Source of the DNA: Bacteroidota bacterium
Lineage (GTDB): Bacteria; Bacteroidota; Bacteroidia; Chitinophagales; Chitinophagaceae
NCBI GenBank assembly: GCA_026391115.1
Contig: JAPLER010000128.1
Coordinates: 8,669 to 16,363 of the forward strand
Direction of reading: 5' to 3'
Length of the DNA: 7,695 nt
Positions 1 through 7,117 of the stretch are shown here, piece after piece (position 1 is the first letter of the stretch; the number at the start of each line of letters is the position of its first letter). The notes under the pieces are model-generated. The model saw only the letters and a list, made by a program, of their open reading frames with translations. It made no database searches and was not told where the DNA came from. Position numbers and translations under genes: made by a program.

Positions 1-1025
1 GAGTTGGTTGTTGTGAATGTGTATGTTCCTGCTGTGGTCCTATTTATTCCATTCCATAAAAATGGCATTTGTGAAGGACATCTAGAAACTGCTGTTGTAC
101 TGGTAGTATTTGTTTTTACAGTCAAATTCAATGTTGCTGTTGAATCACAACCTTGACTATTGGTTGTTGTAAATGTGTGTGTTCCAGCTACAGTTCTACT
201 GCCATTCCAACTATATGGTAATGCACTTGGACAAATGCTGACATTAGTGGTACTCGTTGTATTTGTTTTTACAGTAAGATTTAATGTTGCTGTTGAATCA
301 CAACCTTGTGAGTTAGTTGTTGTAAATGTATATGTCCCTGCTATAGCTCTACTGCCATTCCAACTATATGGTAATGCACTTGGGCAAATGCTTACATTGG
401 TTGTACTTGTTGTATTTGTTTTTACAGTAAGATTTAATGTTGCTGTTGAATCACAACCTTGACTATTAGTTGTTGTAAATGTATATGTTCCTGCTACAGC
501 TCTGCTGCCATTCCAATTATAAGGCAACTGGCTTGGGCAGATGCTTACATTGGTTGTTGATGTTGTATTTGTTTTTACAGTTAAGTTTAATGTTGCTGTT
601 GAATCACATCCTTGACTATTGGTTGTTGTGAATGTATATGTTCCTGCTGTGGTTCTATTTATTCCATTCCATAAAAATGGCATTTGTGAAGGACATCTTG
701 AAACTGCAGTTGTACTGGTTGTATTTGTTTTTACAGTCAAATTCAATGTTGCTGTAGAATCACAGCCTTGACTATTGGTTGTTGTGAATGTATAAGTTCC
801 AGCTACAGTTCTACTGCCATTCCAACTATATGGTAATGCACTTGGACAAATGCTTACATTAGTTGTACTGGTTGTATTTGTTTTTACTGTTAAGTTTAAT
901 GTTGCTGTGCTATCACATCCTTGTGAGTTAGTCGTTGTAAATGTATAAGTTCCTGCTAAAGTCCTACTTCCATTCCAACTATAAGGTAATTGGCTTGGGC
1001 AAATGCTTACATTGGTTGTTGATGT
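1..1025 (-). repeat. Tandem array of 51-52-residue Cys/Trp repeats (7 units, last one cut)
   Basis: Seven in-frame units, in protein order: 1025-873, 872-720, 719-564, 563-411, 410-258, 257-105 and 104-1 (partial). Five complete units are 153 bp; the third is 156 bp, and the seventh matches its type. The consensus is TSTTNVSICPS[QA]LPYSWNG, then AGTYTFTTTNSQGCDSTATL, then NLTVKTNT. Each unit has one Trp and two Cys that could form a disulfide. Such units are common in long Bacteroidota surface proteins, often beside T9SS signals; I know no firm function, and a stalk or adhesive beta-sandwich role is inference. Units 3 and 7 are a distinct type (AVSRCPSQMPFLWNGINR). The minus strand is rich in ACA and AAC codons, giving the GT-rich look of the plus strand. 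Confidence 0.93.
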
Positions 1026-3803
1026 TGAATTTGTTGGACAATTACTATACAATTGTGTAACCTCAGCTTGTGTTAAAGCTCTACTATACAAGACAATATC
1101 ATCAATCTTACCTATAAATTTTTCGTAACCAGACCCGCATGACCCAAAAAGCAATGGATTGCCTGTTACATTAATATTATTGATTGATGTAAAACTTGTT
1201 TGAGCAATTAACTTACCATCGGCATAAAGTAAATCTTTCATTAATGCGACATCTCTTATGAAAGTAAAATTATGCCAGTTATTGTCATTATAAGTTAGAG
1301 AACTTGCAACACTGTTACCAATTCTAGATGCAGAGCATTCTAGTCCTTGAACTTTACCAACGCTAACATCTATAGCTGGGCCAATTCTTATACCCCAGAG
1401 AGCACCTGTTAAGCAATTGTCATATCTAACAAAATTTCCACAAGAAGTTGTGTTAGTTTTTATCCAAACATTACAGCTAAAAGAGCTGGTACCAAAAGCT
1501 GCAATTTGAGGATTATTTATACTAATAGTATTGTTATTGAAGTCATAAGAATTATTTGAATTTCCTTTTCTATCTAATGTTAATGTTGCTCCATTTACAG
1601 TACCGTGATTACCGTTACCACTTTCATCATTTGCATTACAATTAAAAGGCCAATAAGCAATTAAACCATTAGTGGGTAGATAAGATGGAATTGAATTTGT
1701 AACTGAAAGATTTAGCGTAGCACCGCTATCACAACCTTTACTGTTAAGAAAATGTGCTGTTTGAGCACCACTGTTATAGAATGTTAAATTATTCCATATA
1801 TATGGCAAACTTGTAGATGGAATTGTTAAACTTGATGATGATGTTGTTGTAAGATTAATAGTTAAAATTAATGTTGCTGTTGAATCACAACCTTGATGGT
1901 TTGTTGTTGTGAAAGTATAAGTTCCAGCTGCTGCCCTACTTCCATTCCAACTATAAGGCAATGCACTTGGACAAATGCTTGTATTGGTTGTTGATGTTAA
2001 TGGTGAACAAAAAACAAATCCAGTAATTGTACTTACAAATCCATTTGCAGTAACACTAACATTACCATTAGTGCCACTTGAAACTACAGCAGTTATTGTT
2101 GAATCATTTTGAACCGTATAACTTGAAGCATTTGTTCCACCAAAATTTACATTTGAAACATTTACAAAATTTGTCCCTTTTATGGTAACAGTTGTTCCGT
2201 TGTAAGCAATAGATGGCGTAAATGATTTGATTATTGCTATTAAAGGCATACCAGCACCAACCTGTGTAGAATCTAATGGTGTTGCTATTACTGATCCTGT
2301 TGAATTTATTTCATCACAACCAACATCATAAATAGATGATCTTGTTAAACCGTTTACATCTAACCCATTCAACATAGATGAATAAGAACTTGTATTAATA
2401 GCCGCATCTTGTACCAAACTTGGTGGCATTAAAATACCATTTACTCTTGACCCAAAAGTAAGTGTTGCACTAGTGAAACCAGTTGATGAACTTAAACCAA
2501 CGCCACTTGGTGCATTATAAATATTACCTGAAGCTGCATATGTTAAAGTAGTATTTGTAGGAGGATTATAAGCCGCCTGACCACTAGTCATTTTAATTAA
2601 ATTATTAGCGATAGTTATTCCTAAAGGTTGAAATGTATTACTACCATTATCAGTAAACCCTAATGAAATACCAGCACCACCTTCGCAATTTACAATTGTA
2701 TTAAAAGCTATGATACAACTATCTCCAGGCATATAGCCACTTACTAAACTTGGATTTGTAGTATCGTTGACAGAGTTTGTGCCATTGTATAAAATAATAG
2801 GACAACGCATTGACGTTAAACTATTTTTATTACTATTAACACTTTCAATATAATTATTAAAAACCTTATGTCCTTTATCAATAATTCTTATTCCATAATC
2901 ATCTATTACTGTTGATTTATTTACAATAAAAAAGTTTCCATAAACACTGCAATACCTGCCACGCCTTAAAGTTAATCCACCTGCACAGTTTTTGAAAGTA
3001 TTATATCTGTATGTATTGAATCCTGATTTATTTGAAATGATTTCTGGCTCTTCTTGAGTCATATTTTCAAACAAGTTGTACTCAACAACATTGTAACCAT
3101 AAGTAGATGAAGTAAGCCCTACTCCTACTCTTATTGATTCTCCACCATTACCAGATATAAAACTTCTTTTATTAAAATAATTTGAATCAATTAAATGATA
3201 AGTTGATGTAGATTGCTGAGGATAATTTGAGTTATCATACCAAACAACAACTGTAGCTCCTCCATTATATTTATCAATGAATGTGCAGTGGTCTATTCTG
3301 TTTCTGATACCATACAATGACACCCATTTATTATCACTTGCTGTAGATAAACCAGCTGCAGCACCTGTAGAATCGCTACTGTAATTAACAATCGTAATAT
3401 TATTTAATCTACAATACTGAGCATAATTACTTACACTCGTTGAACTTCTAAATTGAATAACATCATTAAATCCAGCATTGCCATTGGCAAATTTAAAACC
3501 TGTTATCATAATTCGTTTACCACCAAACTGCATATATGTAGAACCCGTAAAGACAACCCCATTAAGGGCTTGAGCTTTAATAACAATCCAATTAGATGTT
3601 GTCGTTCCATTTGAATTACTTAAAACTAATTGTCCCCAATCATAAGTTCCATTTGAAACAATCACAGTATCACCAGGTAAAGCTGCTGTGTATTTTGCTT
3701 GCAAATCTGTTTTAGTAGAAACGTTATAGTTTGTAGCATTCACTGAATTTAACATTGCAATTAATGTTAGAAAAAGGGAACATATTTTTTTTGCTAAATT
3801 CAT
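1..3803 (-). CDS. Giant secreted PL6 lyase with TIG, LamG and repeat tail (3' end outside window)
   Basis: The frame is open from the ATG at 3803 to the left edge (1267 codons), so the C-terminus is missing. Residues 1-23 form a signal peptide (cleavage likely after VNA). Residues 24 to about 515 are a polysaccharide lyase family 6 parallel beta-helix resembling chondroitinase B and PL6 alginate lyases, which cleave uronic-acid polysaccharides by beta-elimination. The EPEIISNKS motif gives E252, E254 and K259, and R280 follows in TLRRG. This matches the chondroitinase B spacing of calcium ligands (E243, E245) and catalytic K250 and R271, recalled from the literature. An IPT/TIG-like domain (about 521-602), two Cys/Trp repeats (603-704), a LamG-like domain (about 705-926) and a repeat array (927 onward) follow. 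The start lies 17 bp after the preceding stop, implying cotranscription. No Shine-Dalgarno is visible. A T9SS signal is expected beyond the edge but not seen. The fold is confident; the substrate is unknown. Confidence 0.88.
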   Translation of the reverse strand, partial: MNLAKKICSLFLTLIAMLNSVNATNYNVSTKTDLQAKYTAALPGDTVIVSNGTYDWGQLVLSNSNGTTTSNWIVIKAQALNGVVFTGSTYMQFGGKRIMITGFKFANGNAGFNDVIQFRSSTSVSNYAQYCRLNNITIVNYSSDSTGAAAGLSTASDNKWVSLYGIRNRIDHCTFIDKYNGGATVVVWYDNSNYPQQSTSTYHLIDSNYFNKRSFISGNGGESIRVGVGLTSSTYGYNVVEYNLFENMTQEEPEIISNKSGFNTYRYNTFKNCAGGLTLRRGRYCSVYGNFFIVNKSTVIDDYGIRIIDKGHKVFNNYIESVNSNKNSLTSMRCPIILYNGTNSVNDTTNPSLVSGYMPGDSCIIAFNTIVNCEGGAGISLGFTDNGSNTFQPLGITIANNLIKMTSGQAAYNPPTNTTLTYAASGNIYNAPSGVGLSSSTGFTSATLTFGSRVNGILMPPSLVQDAAINTSSYSSMLNGLDVNGLTRSSIYDVGCDEINSTGSVIATPLDSTQVGAGMPLIAIIKSFTPSIAYNGTTVTIKGTNFVNVSNVNFGGTNASSYTVQNDSTITAVVSSGTNGNVSVTANGFVSTITGFVFCSPLTSTTNTSICPSALPYSWNGSRAAAGTYTFTTTNHQGCDSTATLILTINLTTTSSSSLTIPSTSLPYIWNNLTFYNSGAQTAHFLNSKGCDSGATLNLSVTNSIPSYLPTNGLIAYWPFNCNANDESGNGNHGTVNGATLTLDRKGNSNNSYDFNNNTISINNPQIAAFGTSSFSCNVWIKTNTTSCGNFVRYDNCLTGALWGIRIGPAIDVSVGKVQGLECSASRIGNSVASSLTYNDNNWHNFTFIRDVALMKDLLYADGKLIAQTSFTSINNINVTGNPLLFGSCGSGYEKFIGKIDDIVLYSRALTQAEVTQLYSNCPTNSTSTTNVSICPSQLPYSWNGSRTLAGTYTFTTTNSQGCDSTATLNLTVKTNTTSTTNVSICPSALPYSWNGSRTVAGTYTFTTTNSQGCDSTATLNLTVKTNTTSTTAVSRCPSQMPFLWNGINRTTAGTYTFTTTNSQGCDSTATLNLTVKTNTTSTTNVSICPSQLPYNWNGSRAVAGTYTFTTTNSQGCDSTATLNLTVKTNTTSTTNVSICPSALPYSWNGSRAIAGTYTFTTTNSQGCDSTATLNLTVKTNTTSTTNVSICPSALPYSWNGSRTVAGTHTFTTTNSQGCDSTATLNLTVKTNTTSTTAVSRCPSQMPFLWNGINRTTAGTYTFTTTN
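1026..1691 (-). other. LamG/concanavalin-like domain inside the giant PL6 protein
   Basis: About residues 705-926 of the giant protein. It opens with NGLIAYWPFNCNANDESGNG and closes with KIDDIVLYSRALTQAEVTQLY. These are hallmark beginning and end motifs of LamG-type jelly-roll domains (Laminin_G_3 group) in secreted bacterial proteins. NNWHNFTFIRD in the middle fits the usual WHH(V/I)..VRD strand. These domains commonly bind carbohydrate or act as structural modules, so a role in holding the lyase near its polymer is plausible but inferred. It sits between the isolated repeats and the main array. Confidence 0.85.
1692..1844 (-). repeat. Degenerate Cys/Trp repeat copy before LamG
   Basis: A 51-residue unit in the same frame as the main array. 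It keeps SLPYIWNN and SKGCDSGATLNLSV but has diverged elsewhere. The first Cys of the unit (in SIC) is replaced: the aligned stretch reads LTIPSTSLPYIW. The potential disulfide partner of the GCD cysteine is therefore missing. It directly follows a near-consensus copy. Confidence 0.8.
1845..1997 (-). repeat. Isolated near-consensus Cys/Trp repeat copy
   Basis: A 51-residue unit starting TSTTNTSICPSALPYSWNG and containing NHQGCDSTATLILTI. It is close to the array units at 1-1025 but lies on the other side of the LamG domain, right after the TIG domain. Its nearness to the array consensus suggests the LamG domain was inserted into, or flanked by, an older repeat run. Confidence 0.88.
1998..2245 (-). 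other. IPT/TIG-like immunoglobulin-fold domain inside the giant PL6 protein
   Basis: About residues 520-602. The pattern IKSFTPSIAYNGTTVTIKG, then GTNFVNVSNVNFGG, then a late VSVTANG matches IPT/TIG domains: a P..G..VTI.G.NF core followed by a V.FGG strand. These domains are usually spacers in extracellular proteins. It begins immediately after the linker TPLDSTQVGAGMP, which the neighbouring PL6 protein also has before an unrelated domain. Confidence 0.8.
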
Positions 3804-3820
3804 TGTAGATAAAGAAACTT

Positions 3821-4180
3821 TTATTTTGAAATAACAAATGGCAATGAATTAATTAATTCACTATTTTCTAATATTTGAATAAAATACATACCACTCGCCA
3901 AACCATTTGTTGATATAGTTGTTATGTTATTAACAAGTTGAATTTGTTGAATCATTTCTCCAATATTATTGACAATTATTAATTTTGAATTAGGCATTAT
4001 TTTATTTAACCTAATTGAGATAAAATCCTTTGTAGGATTGGGATACAAGGAAATTGTAGGCTTATCACTTTTCTTTATTGAAACAATATTTGAATAAGAA
4101 TAAGTCCCATCTTTATCTATCAACTTTAATCTAAAATATCGATCTTGTTTTACTACATTATTATATTCATATTGATAGAT
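3821..4180 (-). pseudogene. Detached FN3-like remainder and T9SS type A sorting domain of the upstream PL6 lyase
   Basis: This stretch is in the same frame as the lyase ending at 4181 and directly follows its TAA. The 19 codons after the stop (IYQYEYNNVVKQDRYFRLK) complete an FN3-like domain of the kind that precedes sorting domains in Bacteroidota; the ..YYRLK..D.DG.Y.YS pattern is visible as DRYFRLKLIDKDGTYSYS. The T9SS domain follows: SLYPNPTKDFISIRL, then NIGEMIQQ, then GLASGMYFIQI, ending FVISK and TAA at 3821. T9SS type A domains direct passage across the outer membrane and are removed afterwards. No signal peptide or good independent start exists here; the nearest candidate start is a TTG at 4123. 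A separate small gene is therefore unlikely. It is best read as the cut-off end of a 734-codon gene. Confidence 0.88.
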
Positions 4181-4183
4181 TTA
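4181..4183 (-). other. In-frame TAA splitting the PL6 lyase from its T9SS domain
   Basis: The codons around it read GCC AAT AAT CAA TAA ATC TAT CAA TAT GAA. The downstream frame is unchanged (6025 minus 4123 is 634 codons), so this is a nonsense codon and not a frameshift. One substitution in a sense codon such as TCA, CAA, GAA, AAA or TTA would produce it. Confidence 0.9.
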
Positions 4184-6025
4184 TTGATTATTGGCATAAG
4201 CAGTTTCAACTTTTTTATATTTATTCCCATCTTCACTTACTTCAACTTCATACTTTAAAAAATTAATCTCATTTTCTACAAACCAGTTTAGTTTATATGT
4301 ATTTGCTGTTTGTGCAACAGTAAAACTTACTAAATGAACTGGTACAATAACAATAGGTGTTCCTGCACCAACTTGTGTTGAATCTAATGGTGTAGCAATT
4401 GTGGATCCTGTTCCATTTAACTCCATACATCCGACATCATAAATTGAAGATCGTGTTTTACCATTAACATCAATGCCATTTAATAAATTCAGATAAGAAT
4501 TTGTGTTAATTGCAGCATCTTGCACCGAAGATGGGGGTGTTAATATTCCATTTATTCTTGCACCGAAATTTATAGACGCAGATGAAAAACCAGTAGATGA
4601 GGTTAAACCAAGTGAACTTGGAGCATTGTATTTATTACCCTCTGCAAAATATGTAAGTTGTGTGTTAGTTGAAGGATTATAGGCTGCTTTTCCTGTTGTC
4701 ATTTTAATTACATTATTGACAATTTTCAAACCTAGTGGTTGAAATAAATTGCTTCCATTATCAGTAAATCCTAAATAAATACCTGCAGCTTTACCTGTTG
4801 TCATTTTAATTACATTATTGACAATTTTTAAACCCAATGGTTGGTATAAATTGCTTCCATTATCTGTAAATCCCAAATAAATACCTGCACCACCTTCGCA
4901 GTTTGCAATGGTATTAAAAGCAACAATTGAACTATCACTTGGCATATAAGAATTAACGTGATTTACATCTGTTGTATCATCCACAGAATAAAATCCATTA
5001 TACAATGTAATGGGGCCTCTAAAAATTGATAAGCTATTTTTACTTCCTGAAACACCCTCAATATAGTTATTATAAACTTTATGACCTTTATCAATAATTC
5101 TAATACCATAACAATCTGTTACAGCCGGATTGTTTACAATAAAAAAATTACTATAAACACTACAATATCTACCACGACGTAAAGTAAATCCACCTTCACA
5201 ATTTTTAAAAGTATTATATCGGTAAGTATTAAATCCAGATTTATTTGATATTATCTCAGGCTCGGTTTGAGTCATATTTTCAAACAAATTGTACTCAATA
5301 ATATTATAAGCATAGGTAGAAGAAGTGTTTCCAACTCCAACTCTAATTGACTCTCCTCCATTACCACTAACAAAGCTTCTTTTATTAAAATAATTTGAAT
5401 CAATTAAATGATACGTTGATGTAGATTGTTGAGGATAATTATTATTATCATACCAAACAACTAATGTAGCTCCACCATTTGTTTTATCAATGAATGTACA
5501 ATGATCAACTCTATTTCGAACTCCATAAATTGATACCCATTTGTTATCACTTATAGTTGCACCTGAAGCGTAGCCTGTTGTATCACTACTGTAATTTTCA
5601 ATAGTAACATTATTCAATCTACAATAGCTTGAATTTGCACTATTACTAGTTGAACTTCTAAATTGAATTACATCATTAAAACCAGCATTACCATTCGCGA
5701 ATTTGAATCCAGTTATCATTATTCTTATGCCACCAAATTGCAAATAAGTAGAACCTGTAAAAACAACTCCATTTCTTGTTGCAGCTTTTACTACTATCCA
5801 TTTAGATGTTGGTGTAGCTTTAGAATTAGTCAAAACTAATTGGCCCCAATCGTAAGTTCCATTGGTTACAATAATAGTATCACCAGGCAAGGCAGCAGTA
5901 TATTTTGATTGCAAGTTAGTTTTAGTTGATACTGTGTAATTTGTTGCAAAAACATTCATCGACAAAAGCATCAAAGCCAATGTTGAACAAATGAATAATG
6001 AAGATTTATTATTTAATATTTTCAT
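4181..6025 (-). CDS. Secreted PL6 polysaccharide lyase, prematurely ended before its sorting domain
   Basis: The predicted product has 614 residues. Residues 1-27 are a signal peptide (cleavage likely after VFA). Residues 28 to about 560 form a PL6 parallel beta-helix (chondroitinase B/alginate lyase superfamily) expected to cleave a uronate polymer by beta-elimination. Visible motifs are GNGGESIRVG (221-230), EPEIISNKS with E255, E257 and K262, and TLRRG with R283. The E-x-E-x4-K and K-to-R(+21) spacing equals that of chondroitinase B. A 34-residue unit is duplicated in tandem at 380-447. After TPLDSTQVGAGTP an FN3-like domain begins (HLVSFTV...YKLNWFVENEINFLKYEVEVS) and is cut by TAA at codon 615. 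The frame then continues through a T9SS domain. Its ATG overlaps the upstream gene's stop as ATGA. About 16 differences in the first 99 mature residues separate it from the downstream PL6 paralogue. Without the sorting domain the product would probably stay in the periplasm (inference). Confidence 0.9.
   Translation of the reverse strand: MKILNNKSSLFICSTLALMLLSMNVFATNYTVSTKTNLQSKYTAALPGDTIIVTNGTYDWGQLVLTNSKATPTSKWIVVKAATRNGVVFTGSTYLQFGGIRIMITGFKFANGNAGFNDVIQFRSSTSNSANSSYCRLNNVTIENYSSDTTGYASGATISDNKWVSIYGVRNRVDHCTFIDKTNGGATLVVWYDNNNYPQQSTSTYHLIDSNYFNKRSFVSGNGGESIRVGVGNTSSTYAYNIIEYNLFENMTQTEPEIISNKSGFNTYRYNTFKNCEGGFTLRRGRYCSVYSNFFIVNNPAVTDCYGIRIIDKGHKVYNNYIEGVSGSKNSLSIFRGPITLYNGFYSVDDTTDVNHVNSYMPSDSSIVAFNTIANCEGGAGIYLGFTDNGSNLYQPLGLKIVNNVIKMTTGKAAGIYLGFTDNGSNLFQPLGLKIVNNVIKMTTGKAAYNPSTNTQLTYFAEGNKYNAPSSLGLTSSTGFSSASINFGARINGILTPPSSVQDAAINTNSYLNLLNGIDVNGKTRSSIYDVGCMELNGTGSTIATPLDSTQVGAGTPIVIVPVHLVSFTVAQTANTYKLNWFVENEINFLKYEVEVSEDGNKYKKVETAYANNQ
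4685..4888 (-). repeat. 102-bp tandem in-frame duplication within the PL6 lyase
   Basis: Two adjacent copies, 4888-4787 (residues 380-413) and 4786-4685 (residues 414-447). Each encodes AGIYLGFTDNGSNL[Y/F]QPL, then GLKIVNNVIKMTTGKA, 34 residues in all. By eye the copies differ at about 9 of 102 bases. Two of these make the single Tyr-to-Phe change and the rest are silent. The paralogue's matching region near 2580-2690 has only one copy. The length is close to one beta-helix coil, so the duplication may add a rung. Confidence 0.95.
6022..6025 (-). promoter_or_regulatory. ATGA stop/start overlap between lyase remnant and PL6 gene
   Basis: The TGA that ends the alginate-lyase-type frame (6024-6022) overlaps the ATG of the PL6 gene (6025-6023) by the four-base ATGA arrangement. 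This is typical of translational coupling in an operon. It supports the chosen PL6 start, which also gives a clean signal peptide. Confidence 0.8.
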
Positions 6026-6423
6026 TCGTAAAATAATTTTACAAAAACATTTTTGTTTGATGATTTAATAGCCTCTGCTTTTGTTTTATATGAATTGTCT
6101 TTAAACTTAATAGCAGCTTGTAATAGTAAACTATAGAAAGCACTAGGCTTGTACTCTTTTATTTGTTGATATTCCCACTTCTTTTCTCCAAGAACATAAG
6201 GCAATAAATAGTCAATGGCTTGTTTCAAACTTCTTCCATCTGCAGATTGATAACTCCATAAATCAACGTTTCTTTTTTCAGCCATTGTTGCAATGGCAAA
6301 CCAAGCTTCAAGACTAAAAGTAGAATAACCTAAAGCCAATGTTCTTTCTAACTCTAAAGGTTGTTTTCCATCAACTTCAATTTGAGCTTTAATTCTATCA
6401 TTTGTATGGCTCAACAACACCAT
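6022..6423 (-). pseudogene. C-terminal fragment of a disrupted alginate-lyase-family protein
   Basis: This frame holds the C-terminal half of a PF05426-like alginate lyase. From about 6411 onward it reads HTNDRIKAQIEVDGKQPLELERT, then GYSTF, then VDLWSYQSADGRS and a DYLLPYV helix, all family-like. DGKQPLELERT (18-28 of the frame) and GYSTF (32-36) contain an Arg and a Tyr that could be the catalytic or binding pair known in this group; exact equivalence is not proven. The first few residues (MVLLS) overlap the upstream frame and are not family sequence, so the ATG at 6423 is an accident of the junction. There is no signal peptide. The frame ends at a TGA overlapping the PL6 start. Confidence 0.85.
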
Positions 6424-7117
6424 TTTTACTGGTAAGTAACCAATTCAAATATTGATTAAACCATTTTGTGATTCCTTCTTCATCTTGTTTTGTCCAACTT
6501 TTAGATAAACGCAACAAACCAATTCCATCAATAACTTTAGGTAATTCGTGAGCATCAATAACACCAATTCCTCTACCAGTATCTACACCAGAAATAATTT
6601 GTGCATGATTTAAATTGGGCAACATCATTGTTGAAGTATCTAAAAACCACATTCTAATTAGTTGAGTGGCTTTTACTGCATATTTTTCATTTTCACTAAA
6701 ATAATAAGCCCAAGATAACTCGTGAATGGCAGCCATTAATTCATCAAAGTTTTGATCATCTGGAATTACTTTTCTTTCAGGATTTCTTTCACCATCTTTT
6801 CTTATATATGGCTTACCATCTGGCTTTGATGGATCTGGCCAGAAATAAGGAGCAAGGCTCATATATTCATGCATATTGCCACAAGGAGGTGGATTTTTTT
6901 TATCCATCACAGAGCCAAAATGTTTATCAATTAACTTATCTGCGTTTTTAGTTAACTGCAAAACATTTTTCTTAATTGCATCGTTTGAAAATGCATCTTT
7001 TTTTATCTTCAATACCTTGTTTGCATCAACCAAAAAAAGCTTTGGCACTTGTGCATTAACTACATTGATAACAAAAAATGAAACTAATAAAATTATATAT
7101 GTAAACTTAAACTTCAT
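6398..7117 (-). pseudogene. N-terminal fragment of a disrupted secreted alginate-lyase-family protein
   Basis: A 239-residue frame. Residues 1-22 are a signal peptide (cleavage likely after VNA). The family block HEYMSLAPYFWPDP (83-96) continues into SKPDGKPYIRKDGERNPE; then come NLNHAQ (168-173), GRGIGVID (181-188) and NWLLTSKNGVVE (225-236). This matches the helical alginate lyase domain of PF05426 (PL5 and relatives), which cleaves uronic-acid polymers by beta-elimination. In intact relatives the TSKNG..E segment is soon followed by an NNHGT.YD-like block with the catalytic Asn-His. Here the frame instead reads PYK and stops at TGA, directly followed by TAG. The rest of the domain resumes in another frame at about 6411. 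Roughly 35-45 residues appear missing, estimated from memory of the family. The ATG overlaps the esterase stop as TAATG, suggesting coupled translation. An active enzyme is unlikely. Confidence 0.87.

Noticed and set aside
160..462. Plus-strand open frame of 100 codons with repeated hydrophobic segments
   Set aside because: It is the antisense shadow of the 153-bp repeats. Its internal repetition follows the minus-strand units exactly, and the minus frame has clear domain sequence.
1..1025. CRISPR array or intergenic satellite
   Set aside because: The repeats are 153-156 bp, contiguous without spacers, and in frame in a continuous coding sequence with a protein-level consensus.
3804..3820. 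Promoter or terminator between the two PL6 genes
   Set aside because: The gap is only 17 bp, with no hairpin or T-run and no room for a Bacteroidota promoter with its -33 and -7 elements. Readthrough transcription is more likely.
4124..4200. Frameshift between the PL6 lyase and the T9SS domain
   Set aside because: Both parts are in the same frame (1902 bases between the lyase start and the TTG at 4123). Only the single TAA interrupts it.
6398..6423. Programmed ribosomal frameshift joining the two lyase fragments
   Set aside because: No slippery run is evident at the junction, and the family's Asn-His segment is absent from both frames, so slipping would not restore the domain.
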